Assembly (NCBI RefSeq): GCF_000425545.1
Contig: NZ_AUDQ01000009.1
Span: 62,001 to 126,000, forward strand
Direction: 5' to 3'
Source of the DNA: Sporosarcina ureae DSM 2281
GTDB taxonomy: Bacteria; Bacillota; Bacilli; Bacillales_A; Planococcaceae
Length of the DNA: 64,000 bases
Shown here: positions 39,488 through 47,713 of the stretch, one piece after another
How the letters are laid out: each line of letters begins with the position of its first letter
Position numbering within the stretch: position 1 is the stretch's first letter
Notes under the pieces: model-generated
Told to the model about the DNA's origin: nothing
The model's input: the letters and a program-made list of their open reading frames with translations, nothing else
The model's database searches: none
Translations under genes and position numbers: made by a program

Positions 39488-40330
39488 ATGACAAGTTTTC
39501 ATTATACAACTCAACAACCCGGTGAAACGATTGAAAAATTACTGAGAGAACAATGGCAAGGCGGTAAGAAATCGGTTCATCAAATGCGCATGGATAAGAG
39601 CGTAACGGATTCGGAAGGACAACCAGTGGAATGGAAAGAACCCCTCCCCGAGGGCACGGAACTGATCTTCGGTTTCTCTGAGGCACAGTCCGACTACAAA
39701 CCAGAACCTTCCGACTCCTTACGTGTGCTATGGGAAGACGAGCATATACTTGCGGTACACAAACCCGCCGGAGTGTCCGTACATCCAGAACACGTACCTG
39801 GTACTGGCACATTGATGAACGAAGTCATGGGCTATATCGATGCAAAAGGTGGCAGCTATGCAGAGCATATCCACCGCCTAGATCAACACACGGCTGGAGT
39901 TTTGCTTATCGCAAAACATCCACTAGCAAAAACTATGTTCGATCGGATGTTGGAACAGAATCAAATCGAACGATATTATACGGCTGAACTTGAAGGCCAG
40001 CTAAGAAAACCGCGTGGCACGATTAATATGCCAATTGGTAAAGATCGCTATCATGCCACTAAGCGCAGAGTATCACCATCGGGCCAATCGGCAGTCACGC
40101 ATTTTAAGGTGATTGAACGTAAACCGGATACGACACTTGTTGAAGCTCAGTTGGAAACAGGCCGAACACACCAGATTCGTGTCCACTTCTCTCATATGGG
40201 TCACCCCGTAGTTGGAGATCAGCTGTATGGCAGCGAGACAATGGCAAGAGGACCATATAAGCTAGTTGCTACAAAGGTCGCTTTCACACATCCTATTACG
40301 TCAGAGTTGATTGTAGTGGAAACTGAATAA
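39488..40330 (+). CDS. RluA-family pseudouridine synthase
   Basis: A 280-residue enzyme. The catalytic Asp sits in HRLDQHTAG (about 121-129); other motifs are AVHKPAGVSVHP (about 91), GRTHQIRVH (about 222) and HPVVGDQLYG. An N-terminal region of about 75 residues may be a reduced S4-like domain. Which RNA position it modifies is not predictable. Members resemble YhcT/YjbO of B. subtilis. It starts 13 bp after the thioredoxin gene. Confidence 0.9.
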   Translation: MTSFHYTTQQPGETIEKLLREQWQGGKKSVHQMRMDKSVTDSEGQPVEWKEPLPEGTELIFGFSEAQSDYKPEPSDSLRVLWEDEHILAVHKPAGVSVHPEHVPGTGTLMNEVMGYIDAKGGSYAEHIHRLDQHTAGVLLIAKHPLAKTMFDRMLEQNQIERYYTAELEGQLRKPRGTINMPIGKDRYHATKRRVSPSGQSAVTHFKVIERKPDTTLVEAQLETGRTHQIRVHFSHMGHPVVGDQLYGSETMARGPYKLVATKVAFTHPITSELIVVETE

Positions 40331-40381
40331 AAAAAGAGCTGTCCAGGAGGTCGTAGAGACCACTGATGACAGCTCTTTTTC
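40329..40381 (+). terminator. Terminator after the RluA gene
   Basis: AAAAAGAGCTGT pairs with ACAGCTCTTTTT around a loop of about 26 nt that holds an inner GGTC/GACC stem. Confidence 0.88.
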
Positions 40382-40486
40382 ATTCCTGTTTTATTACTTG
40401 GAAAGTTGTTCGTGAAGTATAAAGAGACTTGTAATCTGGTTAGCATTTGAACTTGATTCTAATTAAGCCAAAGACAAAAACAATAC

Positions 40487-40705
40487 TCACACTAACGACA
40501 GTGAGTGAGCTATTTCCTTCAATTCCCTCCTCGTAGACACCCTACTTTTTGCTATCAAACCTAACATTGCAAAAAAAGAATCCCATGGAGTATGCTGACT
40601 TCTAGGACATTCAAAATTTATCACTTCACTAACAACAGCCACATATCGTGGTCTAAACAGTTGTCCACCTCTTTTGCATCTTGACCCCTTTACCTCAATA
40701 GCTCC
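40487..40705 (-). pseudogene. Open frame without a start codon, protein-like, origin unknown
   Basis: A minus-strand frame is open from inside the aldo-keto reductase 3' end to a TGA at 40487-40489. It reads like a real protein (RGGQLFRPRYVAVV, then SEVINFECPRSQHTPWDSFF, then STRRELKEIAHSL) but has no supported start. It may be the remnant of a lost gene. The rest of the gap (40382-40486) shows nothing. Confidence 0.3.
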
Positions 40706-40707
40706 AC

Positions 40708-41532
40708 TTAAAACGAGTCTGGATCCATACCTGTCCGTTCATCACGGTTTAACGCGTTGATCATCGACATATCCGTAAATGTTAATTCAAAATCAGCTAC
40801 CTCACAATTTTCGTGAATACGGTCAAGTGACACAGACTTTGGAATGACGATCAAGCCATTTTGGATATGCCACCTGATGATGACCTGTGCTACAGTCTTC
40901 CCGTGCTGTGCAGCGATTGCAGTGAGTGTTGCATCTTCAAGAATTTGCCCTCTAGCTAGCGGACTCCAAGAAGTTACCGCAATTTGATGCTCACTGCAAA
41001 ACTGCCGCAATGGCTCTTGAGTTAAACGAGGATGGAGTTCTATTTGATTCACCATAGGACGGATATTGGCAAACGTAAATATCTCTTGTAAATGAGCTTC
41101 ATGATGATTCGAAACACCAGTAGCCCGAATCAATTTTTCATCATACAGTCTTTCAATTGCACGATATGTATCCACATAACTGTCGGCAACAGGCCAATGG
41201 GTCAAATACAAATCTAAGTAATTCATGTCCAATCTAGTTAACGAACGTTCGAATGCGCGCAGTGTTTCATCATATCCTTGCTCATCATTCCATACTTTCG
41301 ATGTCACAAATAAGTCTTCACGTGCGATACCAGAGTGACGGATTGCTTCCCCCACAGTTTGTTCATTATCATAAATAGATGCTGTATCAATTGCGCGATA
41401 GCCTAGTGAAACCGCTTTCTCGACGGCTTGCATGGTCTGCTCAGGTTCTGTCATTTTATACGTACCTAAACCGAACTGTGGCATTTGCACACCGTTGCTC
41501 AGTGTAACCAGCTGATCAAAAATCGTTGACAT
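40708..41532 (-). CDS. Aldo/keto reductase (YtbE/YvgN-like)
   Basis: A 274-residue NADPH-dependent reductase. The catalytic tetrad can be placed: Asp and Tyr in IDTASIYDNEQTVG (about 44-57), Lys in VTSKVWND (about 76) and His in LYLTHWPV (about 107). VIPKSVSLDRIHEN near the C-terminus binds the cofactor phosphate. I chose the ATG at 41532 because AAAGGAGG lies 7 nt upstream. Relatives detoxify aldehydes including methylglyoxal, the product of MgsA encoded in this window; substrate here is inference. Confidence 0.92.
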   Translation of the reverse strand: MSTIFDQLVTLSNGVQMPQFGLGTYKMTEPEQTMQAVEKAVSLGYRAIDTASIYDNEQTVGEAIRHSGIAREDLFVTSKVWNDEQGYDETLRAFERSLTRLDMNYLDLYLTHWPVADSYVDTYRAIERLYDEKLIRATGVSNHHEAHLQEIFTFANIRPMVNQIELHPRLTQEPLRQFCSEHQIAVTSWSPLARGQILEDATLTAIAAQHGKTVAQVIIRWHIQNGLIVIPKSVSLDRIHENCEVADFELTFTDMSMINALNRDERTGMDPDSF

Positions 41533-41612
41533 AAAAAATCCTCCTTTATACACTCATAGGGTAATTGTACATTATTTCACAGAATTTACGAATGCTTTTT
41601 CAGTATAACAGG

Positions 41613-41670
41613 TTGATTTCTTCTGTAAAAACGAATATTATTGTCTATGGACTTTATTATGTTCGTAATA
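41613..41670 (+). promoter_or_regulatory. Promoter overlapped by a PurR PurBox pair, upstream of the purine permease
   Basis: AAAAACGAATATTA (41627-41640) and TTATGTTCGTAATA (41657-41670) form an inverted PurBox pair separated by 16 bp, the spacing required by Bacillus PurR. TTGATT (41613) and TATTAT (41636) are separated by 17 bp, so the -10 lies within the first PurBox and PurR would block polymerase. No purine riboswitch fold is seen. Confidence 0.75.
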
Positions 41671-41687
41671 TAAGGAGAGATTTCACA

Positions 41688-42986
41688 GTGTTCCAATTAA
41701 AGAAGAATCAAACGACTGTCAAAACAGAACTACTGGCAGGGATGACCACTTTCCTGACGATGGTCTATATCGTCATCGTTAATCCCATTATTTTATCGGA
41801 GGCCGGTGTCCCATTTGACCAAGTCTTTTTAGCCACTATAATAGCTACTGTCATCGGTACACTTTGGATGGCCTTATTCGCTAATTACCCAATCGCTATT
41901 GCACCAGGTATGGGGTTGAACGCCTACTTTGCTTCAGTCGTCATAGGGTCAAACGGTCAACTGGACTATTTATCAGCTTTTTCTGCGGTCTTTATAGCAG
42001 GTCTGATTTTCGTATTATTATCAATGACTTCTTTCCGGGAAAAGCTAATAGAAGGAATTCCCGAAAATCTTAAACATGGTATTACAGCTGGAATTGGATT
42101 GTTTATCGCTTTCATCGGGATGCGATTATCGGGATTAGTAGTTCCTCATGAGTCCAACATCGTACAGCTAGGTGAACTCACCTCGCCTGCCGTATTACTG
42201 ACTTTGTTCGGATTGCTCGTGACGATTATTCTTATGAATCGCAATGTCTACGGGGCTATTTTTATAGGTATGATTGCAACAGGTATCGTCGCCTTCTTCA
42301 CGAAGCAGTTACACTTCGATGGTGTTGTAAAAATGCCTCACCTGCCTGAAGGAATTCTTGTATGGAATCCTGTACAGGCCATGGAAGATGTAATTTCATA
42401 CGGTTTATACGGTGTCGTACTATCATTTCTACTCGTTACTTTATTTGATACGACGGGAACGATGATCGGCGTAGCCAAGCAAGCAGGACTCATGAAAGGT
42501 AATTCTTTACCTCGTGCTCGCCATGCGCTTCTAGCCGACTCAGTAGCCGCCACAGTCGGCTCAATGGTCGGAACTAGCCCTACATCCGCTTACGTCGAGT
42601 CGTCCTCTGGTGTAGCCGTAGGCGGTCGTACAGGGTTAACTACATTAACGGTTGCCGTGCTATTCATAGCCGCTGCGTTTTTCAGTCCGATCGTTAGCGC
42701 CTTATCTGGCGTCGCAGCCATTACGGCACCTGCTTTGATCATTGTAGGTAGTTTGATGATCGGAGCGGTAAAAAATATAGACTGGGATTCATTCGACGAA
42801 TCGTTCCCAGCATTTCTAGTTATTTTAACGATGCCACTTACTTCAAGTATTGCGACAGGTATTGCACTTGGGTTCATCACATACCCGTTACTGAAGATTA
42901 CAAAGGGGCAAGGTAAGTCAGTTCCTGTGTTGATGTATATCTTTGCGGTATTGTTCACCTATCAGTTGCTATTCCTGCCTCATTAA
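41688..42986 (+). CDS. NCS2/AzgA-type purine permease (PbuG/PbuO-like)
   Basis: A 432-residue permease with 12 or more membrane segments. Family motifs: ELLAGMTTFLTMVYIVIVNP near the N-terminus, APGMGLNAYFA (about 77), NLKHGITAGIGLFIAFIG (about 130), LFDTTGTMIGVA (about 255) and GTSPTSAYVESSSGVAVGGR (about 295). PbuG and PbuO import hypoxanthine, guanine and adenine. I chose GTG at 41688, 7 nt after AAGGAGAG; the open frame to 41565 overlaps the promoter. Regulated by PurR through the PurBox pair. Confidence 0.92.
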   Translation: MFQLKKNQTTVKTELLAGMTTFLTMVYIVIVNPIILSEAGVPFDQVFLATIIATVIGTLWMALFANYPIAIAPGMGLNAYFASVVIGSNGQLDYLSAFSAVFIAGLIFVLLSMTSFREKLIEGIPENLKHGITAGIGLFIAFIGMRLSGLVVPHESNIVQLGELTSPAVLLTLFGLLVTIILMNRNVYGAIFIGMIATGIVAFFTKQLHFDGVVKMPHLPEGILVWNPVQAMEDVISYGLYGVVLSFLLVTLFDTTGTMIGVAKQAGLMKGNSLPRARHALLADSVAATVGSMVGTSPTSAYVESSSGVAVGGRTGLTTLTVAVLFIAAAFFSPIVSALSGVAAITAPALIIVGSLMIGAVKNIDWDSFDESFPAFLVILTMPLTSSIATGIALGFITYPLLKITKGQGKSVPVLMYIFAVLFTYQLLFLPH

Positions 42987-43091
42987 GATTTGTTAGTAAC
43001 CTGTCACATAAAATGACGAAGATTATTTCATTTATATATTTTTTACGGTATACTGTATGAAGGACTATCGATTTCATAGGAGGTACAAACA

Positions 43092-43199
43092 ATGAGACTA
43101 ATTCTAATTATGGCCGTTTGTTTTGCATTCTTATCTGCAATCTTGACTGGCGGATATGAAAATAAGCCAGGCGAATCAAAAACGAATCAAATGAAGTAA
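43092..43199 (+). CDS. Short membrane peptide, function unknown
   Basis: A 35-residue peptide: one hydrophobic helix (LILIMAVCFAFLSAILTG) and a charged tail. AGGAGG stands 8-9 nt before ATG and a terminator follows directly, so it is likely a real small gene. A signal-peptide-like profile or single-pass membrane peptide fits. No family recognised. Confidence 0.6.
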   Translation: MRLILIMAVCFAFLSAILTGGYENKPGESKTNQMK

Positions 43200-43202
43200 A
43201 TA

Positions 43203-43238
43203 GAAAGGGATTGGCCATGAGCCAATCCCCTTTTTTTA
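43203..43238 (+). terminator. Terminator after the short membrane peptide gene
   Basis: GGGATTGGC pairs with GCCAATCCC around CATGA, followed by TTTTTTT. The trmL stop is next to it, so it may serve both strands. Confidence 0.9.
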
Positions 43239-43242
43239 TACA

Positions 43243-43719
43243 TTACGTTAAATGTGCAAATCTCTGTTGACGAAGCGCTTCATAGATTAGAATCGCAGCA
43301 GTATTCGACAAGTTCAATGAACGGATATGCTCATCGTTCATCGGAATACGCAAACAACTTTCTCTATACTGCTCCGTTATTTCATTTGGCAATCCGGTTG
43401 TTTCTTTGCCAAACACAAAGAAAATATCCTTATCGGTATCCGAATAATCAAACGTGTCATAGCTCGTCTCTCCGAATTTTGTAATGAAATAAAACTCGCC
43501 CTCAGGATACGCGTCTATAAACTCTTGAATTCCATCGTGATACGTAATATCAACATGCTCCCAGTAATCCAGTCCGGCACGTTTCAACATTTTATCTTCA
43601 GTAGAAAAACCAAGTGGCTTGATTAAATGGAGAGCAGTATCGGTACCCGCACACGTACGGGATATATTTCCTGTATTCGCGGGAATTTGTGGTTCGAATA
43701 ATGCAACGTGAATCGTCAT
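43243..43719 (-). CDS. trmL: tRNA (cytidine/uridine-2'-O-)-methyltransferase TrmL
   Basis: A 158-residue SPOUT methyltransferase that modifies the wobble ribose of tRNA-Leu. Motifs: HVALFEPQIPANTGNISRTC (motif 1, residues 3-22), FFVFGKETTGLP (about 93) and RIPMNDEHIRSLNLSNTAAI (about 117). I chose the ATG at 43719 with AGAAGG upstream; the frame opens at 43737 and overlaps queG by 4 bp. It sits in an operon with queG, another wobble-base tRNA modification enzyme. Confidence 0.94.
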   Translation of the reverse strand: MTIHVALFEPQIPANTGNISRTCAGTDTALHLIKPLGFSTEDKMLKRAGLDYWEHVDITYHDGIQEFIDAYPEGEFYFITKFGETSYDTFDYSDTDKDIFFVFGKETTGLPNEITEQYRESCLRIPMNDEHIRSLNLSNTAAILIYEALRQQRFAHLT

Positions 43720-43733
43720 CTTACTACCTTCTT

Positions 43734-44873
43734 TCAATTAATATGCAGCTGTTCTAGAGCCTGCTTAATTTCACTTACCACAAACTCATCTTCTTCTATA
43801 ACCAAACATTCTTTCAGCACCTCTTGTACTTCTGTCGTTCCAATCTCCCCAAGTGCCCATGCCGCTGTTCCTCTAATCATCGGTCGCGGATCTTCTTTTA
43901 TTAATCTCGTTAGTTCCGGTATCGCCGATTCATCTTTAAAATGAGCTAATGCAATGAGTGCATTTCGCTGAATCGGATTTTTCCCACGCCAAGAGCCCGA
44001 CATATGACCATACTGCTCTTTAAATTGACGATTGGATAAGGACAATAGTGACAGCAACAAAGGTTTAACGAGCTCGGGCTCAGGCGTAAATGACAGTTGA
44101 TGCTTGTGATTCATTCCTTTGTTTTTTGGACAAACCGTTTGGCAAGTATCACATCCATATAACCGATTCCCGATTTTGTGTCGGAATTCTTCAGGTACAG
44201 GTTTCTTTGTTTGTGTCAAAAATGCAATACAACGCTGGGCATCTAATTGTCCAGGCTGTACAAGCGCACCAGTCGGACAAGCATCCAAACATAAATTACA
44301 GTCTAGACATTGATCTTCCATCGGCTCATCTGGTGCAAATGGCAAATTCGTAATCATCTCGCCTAGATAAACGTAGGATCCGAACTCCGGCGTAATGATT
44401 GAACAGTTCTTAGCCGACCAACCGATACCCGCACGTTCTGCTACTGCACGATCTACAAGTTCTCCTGTATCTACCATAGAACGAAGTCGCGCATCGGGTA
44501 CCTTAGTTAAAATGAATAATTCCAGTTGTGCTAGTTTATCACGCAATACGGTATGGTAATCTTCACCCCAAGAAGCCCTGCAAAACATACCACGACGTTC
44601 CCCTTTTTTCCCACGGGGACTGTCTGACATTTTCGAAGGGTATGCAACTGCTATAGCAATAATACTCTCTGCTTGATCTAGTAATAATAAAGGCTCCGTT
44701 CGTTTCTCTATATCCGGCTCTTCAAAACCGGATTGATAGTTCAATCGTTGCTGTTGTTTCAGACGATCTTTCAATTTCACAAACGGGGCTGCTGTCGTAA
44801 AACCAATTTTGTCTATTCCAATGGACGCCGCAAACGTTTGTATTTCATGCTGTAACTGAGCGACATTCACCAT
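43734..44873 (-). CDS. queG: Epoxyqueuosine reductase QueG
   Basis: A 379-residue cobalamin-dependent iron-sulfur enzyme making queuosine in tRNA. Two ferredoxin clusters: CLDCNLCLDACPTGALVQPG (about 185-204) and CDTCQTVCPKN (about 240). The N-terminal fold has TGELVDRAVAERAGIGW. A C-terminal HEAT-like repeat domain (IALAHFKDESAIPELTRLI; GTAAWALGEIGTTEVQEVL) binds tRNA as in the B. subtilis protein. Confidence 0.95.
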   Translation of the reverse strand: MVNVAQLQHEIQTFAASIGIDKIGFTTAAPFVKLKDRLKQQQRLNYQSGFEEPDIEKRTEPLLLLDQAESIIAIAVAYPSKMSDSPRGKKGERRGMFCRASWGEDYHTVLRDKLAQLELFILTKVPDARLRSMVDTGELVDRAVAERAGIGWSAKNCSIITPEFGSYVYLGEMITNLPFAPDEPMEDQCLDCNLCLDACPTGALVQPGQLDAQRCIAFLTQTKKPVPEEFRHKIGNRLYGCDTCQTVCPKNKGMNHKHQLSFTPEPELVKPLLLSLLSLSNRQFKEQYGHMSGSWRGKNPIQRNALIALAHFKDESAIPELTRLIKEDPRPMIRGTAAWALGEIGTTEVQEVLKECLVIEEDEFVVSEIKQALEQLHIN

Positions 44874-44925
44874 TCCCCGCCTCCCTTATGATAAGATGAA
44901 GTAAAATTACAAGCAGGTGATACTG

Positions 44926-45633
44926 ATGCAACTTACTATTGATTCTTCTATATTCACGAAAATCCCTGATTTTAAATTAGGCTTAATCTATTATAACAAA
45001 ACAATCGTCTCTGCATCACCTCAAATGCTAAAAGGACGATTACAATTATTCCAAGAACAACTATATTTCGAGCTACTCGACAAAGATTTGACAGATTTCA
45101 ACGGTCTAGCGGAATGGCAATCCATTTGGACAACTCTCGGTGCAGACCCATCGACTAAGCCGCCAGCTCTTCAGTTACTCTTACAACAGATCAAAGATCG
45201 TCGCTATACATCGTCCTTCCATAGTGCAGAAGATCTGAACACTTTCTTTTCCTTGCAATACGAAATCCCAACAGTTATTTATGATGCTGACAAAATAGCG
45301 GGAGATATTATGTTGTCTGTCGGCACGGCTGAGGACGGCTACGAAGGATTGAATAATCAATTCAATACCTTTGAAAACATCTTACTTCTAAGCGACGGAT
45401 ACAGTCCGTTTGGTAGTCCATATGTTGATTCAATACGAACAGCCGTAACAGAGGAAACCGAAAACATCATTCAATTGCTTTTCATTCATCCTTCGCTAGA
45501 TAACGACAAGGCTCAACAATTAGCTGAAGCTTGCGGGAAAATGTTCACCAGCATAAATGGTGGCAACTATCAGAGTTCTGTATTGAATAGTAAGAATCCA
45601 GACTTTATACTAACAGACGAGGTGAAATCATGA
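44926..45633 (+). CDS. B3/4 tRNA-binding-domain protein
   Basis: A 235-residue stand-alone B3/4 domain, the fold found in the PheT beta subunit of phenylalanyl-tRNA synthetase. SLQYEIPTVIYDADKIAGDI and NTFENILLLSDGYSPFGSPY are typical. I chose the ATG at 44926 after AGCAGGTG; a GTG at 44917 opens the frame. Stand-alone B3/4 proteins are thought to edit or bind tRNA or amino acids; the role is unproven. The stop overlaps the next start (ATGA). Confidence 0.78.
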   Translation: MQLTIDSSIFTKIPDFKLGLIYYNKTIVSASPQMLKGRLQLFQEQLYFELLDKDLTDFNGLAEWQSIWTTLGADPSTKPPALQLLLQQIKDRRYTSSFHSAEDLNTFFSLQYEIPTVIYDADKIAGDIMLSVGTAEDGYEGLNNQFNTFENILLLSDGYSPFGSPYVDSIRTAVTEETENIIQLLFIHPSLDNDKAQQLAEACGKMFTSINGGNYQSSVLNSKNPDFILTDEVKS

Positions 45634-46142
45634 ACATTACATTAGCTGAAGGTATTAAATTAAAAAGTATCTTATCTAAACAATTACGTGAACTGGAAAC
45701 AGAAGCCCAACGAGTCGCTTTCATAACGGTTGAAAAAGGTGCACCACGTCCAATAATCAGCCGAACATTAAAAGACGTAGAAGCCGAGATGGAACAAGTT
45801 AGACTAGATCAACGCAAACTAGATTATCTCATCTACGTAGCAAACAGCACAAATACAGTAGAATTCGAAGACAAACAACTATCATTAGTTGAAGCCATTG
45901 AACTGGCTATCCAATTGCGTGCAAAGTCTTCTTACTATAAACAATTCTCTTTAGCGAGTAAAGAAGAAATACAATATGGTTTTGCCGAATCCACTACGAT
46001 TTATCGTGTAGCATTATTTGATCCAGAAGAATATCGACTGAAAGCACAGCAAGCTGAAAAAGCGGCACACCAGTTATCGAATCGAATTAACATGAAAAAC
46101 TATACAATCGTTCTTGATTTTGATGGCGCTAACTACTTTTAA
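45630..46142 (+). CDS. Septicolysin/DIP1984-like small helical protein
   Basis: A 170-residue, mostly helical protein translated with the B3/4 gene (4-bp ATGA overlap). The layout (LAEGIKLKSILSKQLRELET helix, long charged helix, LSLVEAIELAIQLRAKSSYY) resembles the DIP1984/septicolysin family; this is a weak recognition from memory. No signal peptide. The tight coupling suggests joint action with the B3/4 protein. Confidence 0.5.
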   Translation: MNITLAEGIKLKSILSKQLRELETEAQRVAFITVEKGAPRPIISRTLKDVEAEMEQVRLDQRKLDYLIYVANSTNTVEFEDKQLSLVEAIELAIQLRAKSSYYKQFSLASKEEIQYGFAESTTIYRVALFDPEEYRLKAQQAEKAAHQLSNRINMKNYTIVLDFDGANYF

Positions 46143-46173
46143 CCTCAAAAAGGTGAGACTCCTTTTTGAGGCA
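46141..46173 (+). terminator. Terminator after the B3/4 pair
   Basis: CCTCAAAAAGG pairs with CCTTTTTGAGG around a short loop. The T tract lies within the 3' arm, so it is a weaker type. Confidence 0.65.
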
Positions 46174-46313
46174 TAGAGTGGGGAATATGAACTCAAACTT
46201 GCTGAAACCAATTACTTGTTACCCTTTACACATTGACCAATGACCTATTACCAACTATGTCCATGGCAATGAACCCTTAATAAGTAACACCCTTTCATAT
46301 TTCTCCTCTATGG

Positions 46314-46352
46314 CCTGCTGCCTGTCATTTTGACAGGCAGCAGGTATTTTTA
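46314..46352 (+). terminator. Strong 14-bp hairpin terminator
   Basis: CCTGCTGCCTGTCA pairs perfectly with TGACAGGCAGCAGG around TTTT and is followed by TATTTTTATAG. It marks the boundary between the core block and the accessory region. Confidence 0.82.
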
Positions 46353-46417
46353 TAGCTTTTCATTGTACAAAGAGGAGGGCTAGAGCTAGCCAGAAGTAAC
46401 ATGAAGATTAGTTCATG

Positions 46418-46939
46418 TTAAGTAAAAACACTTGCGTTATGAAGTGGTTGAAGTCTCGCTTTTGGGTCTATATACGCTTTCGCATGATTCACGGCTATAG
46501 GTGCTTCACCTAGGCCTGTTGCAATGAACTTCACTTTTCCATCGAATGTCGTAACATCCCCTGCTGCACAGATTCCCTCAATATTGGTTTCCATTCGTGT
46601 ATTGAACTTGATAGAATTTCGTTCCAATTCAATACCCCATTGTTGCAACGGACCGAGCGAAGTACTATTTCCATAATTAACAATAAGTTGATCAGCCGCT
46701 ATTCGCTATTCATTGCCATTCCTTGATGCGAGTACAACTTCAGTAATTTCCCCGTTCGATCCTTCAATTACTTTCACAGAAAGCGATGTTTTCACATCTA
46801 CCTTTGATTGCATCAGCTGATTCACACTAGTTTCATGTGCTGTAAAACGCTCTCTTATGTGAACGAGCGTAATGCTAGATCCTCTAACATCAACGCCGCC
46901 ACAAACATTGACTTTCTTATCATTAAAAAAGTCATTCAT
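46418..46939 (-). pseudogene. Truncated ferredoxin-NADP reductase (thioredoxin-reductase-like) pseudogene
   Basis: The frame runs from 46939 to 46418 with one in-frame TAG at 46706-46708. The C-terminal part has [20 protein letters not shown], the FAD motif of the YumC-type ferredoxin-NADP reductases; the middle part (KVNVCGGVDVRGSSITLVHI) corresponds to the NADP-binding domain with its Gly motif altered. The N-terminal FAD domain (about 150 residues) is missing. It is not expected to be functional. Confidence 0.8.
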
Positions 46940-46978
46940 TAAATAGAAAAAATAAGAATTAAATCAATTAAACTTTAA

Positions 46979-46996
46979 TACTTGCATATGCAAGTA
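46979..46996 (+). promoter_or_regulatory. 18-bp palindromic operator of the DUF2798-MarR pair
   Basis: TACTTGCATATGCAAGTA is a perfect inverted repeat 22 bp before the DUF2798 start. Size and symmetry fit a MarR-family operator, and a MarR gene is the second gene of the unit, so autoregulation is likely. Confidence 0.68.
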
Positions 46997-47017
46997 ATTA
47001 GGATAGGGGGTGAGATT

Positions 47018-47260
47018 TTGAAAAAAATAGATGCTATTCTTTTCTCTGTATTCATGTCAATATTCATGAGTGTCCCAATGTCATTTGTGATGACTGCTGT
47101 GAATGTTGGTTTTACTAGTGTTTTTATAAAAGCGTTTCTAGGAAGTACAGTAATTGGGACAATTGTTGCAATTCCAGTAGCTTTTTTGGCCATGCCAATA
47201 GTGGGTAAACTTGTAGCTTTAATTATGGGTAAAATCGAACGGAGGATAGTAAATGAATGA
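47018..47260 (+). CDS. DUF2798 two-helix membrane protein
   Basis: An 80-residue protein with two membrane helices (IDAILFSVFMSIFMSVPMSF and STVIGTIVAIPVAFLAMPIV) matching the DUF2798 family, which is often encoded with a MarR regulator. TTG at 47018 follows GGGGGTGA by 4-5 nt and is preferred over the ATG at 46982, which lies inside the operator palindrome. Confidence 0.75.
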   Translation: MKKIDAILFSVFMSIFMSVPMSFVMTAVNVGFTSVFIKAFLGSTVIGTIVAIPVAFLAMPIVGKLVALIMGKIERRIVNE

Positions 47261-47276
47261 ATGAATGAATGAATGA
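47253..47276 (+). repeat. ATGA tetranucleotide microsatellite at the MarR start
   Basis: ATGA is repeated about six times. The DUF2798 stop (47258-47260) and the MarR ATG (47269) both lie inside it. Only the ATG at 47269 opens the long MarR frame; the earlier ones read ATG AAT GAA TGA. The GGAGG at 47241 lies 23 nt before the used ATG, far beyond normal spacing. Confidence 0.85.
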
Positions 47277-47643
47277 AAATGATGTATACAGACGCGAAGA
47301 TCTACCAGGCTTTATTATTAACCAAACAGCAAAGTTAATAACAGATTTATTACATAAAAACTTTATATTAGCCAATCAGGAGATTACACCAGAGCAATGG
47401 ATCATTCTCGATGAACTATGGTCTAATGACGGTTTAACTCAATTGAAAATAGCGCAAGCCAGCTTTCGTCAGCAAACCAGTACGTCAAGAATCATTGATA
47501 ATCTAGTGAAAAGAGATTTGGTATATCGTTCCCCAAATCCTTTAGATAAAAGAAGTAATCTCATTTATTTAACAAAAAGAGGAAAGGAATTGCATCAATC
47601 GTTAATTAAAACAGTCAAACAAACAATTGCCTGCAAGTATTAA
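47269..47643 (+). CDS. MarR-family transcriptional regulator
   Basis: A 124-residue winged-helix regulator. The DNA-binding core is LTQLKIAQASFRQQTSTSRI (about 61-80), the wing SPNPLDKRSNLIYLTKRGKE (about 91-110). It ends soon after the wing (TVKQTIACKY), so the C-terminal dimerisation helices of ordinary MarR proteins (about 145 residues) are shortened. It probably binds the palindrome at 46979 and controls DUF2798 and itself. Confidence 0.8.
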   Translation: MNENDVYRREDLPGFIINQTAKLITDLLHKNFILANQEITPEQWIILDELWSNDGLTQLKIAQASFRQQTSTSRIIDNLVKRDLVYRSPNPLDKRSNLIYLTKRGKELHQSLIKTVKQTIACKY

Positions 47644-47713
47644 ATAAAATTTCAGCTACTATTTCTAATAAGTAGTTGTTTGTTGTACATCATCAAATTA
47701 GGAGTGGTTACAG

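Noticed and set aside
41565..41687. Upstream extension of the purine permease frame
   Set aside because: It overlaps the promoter and PurBox pair; the GTG at 41688 has the binding site.
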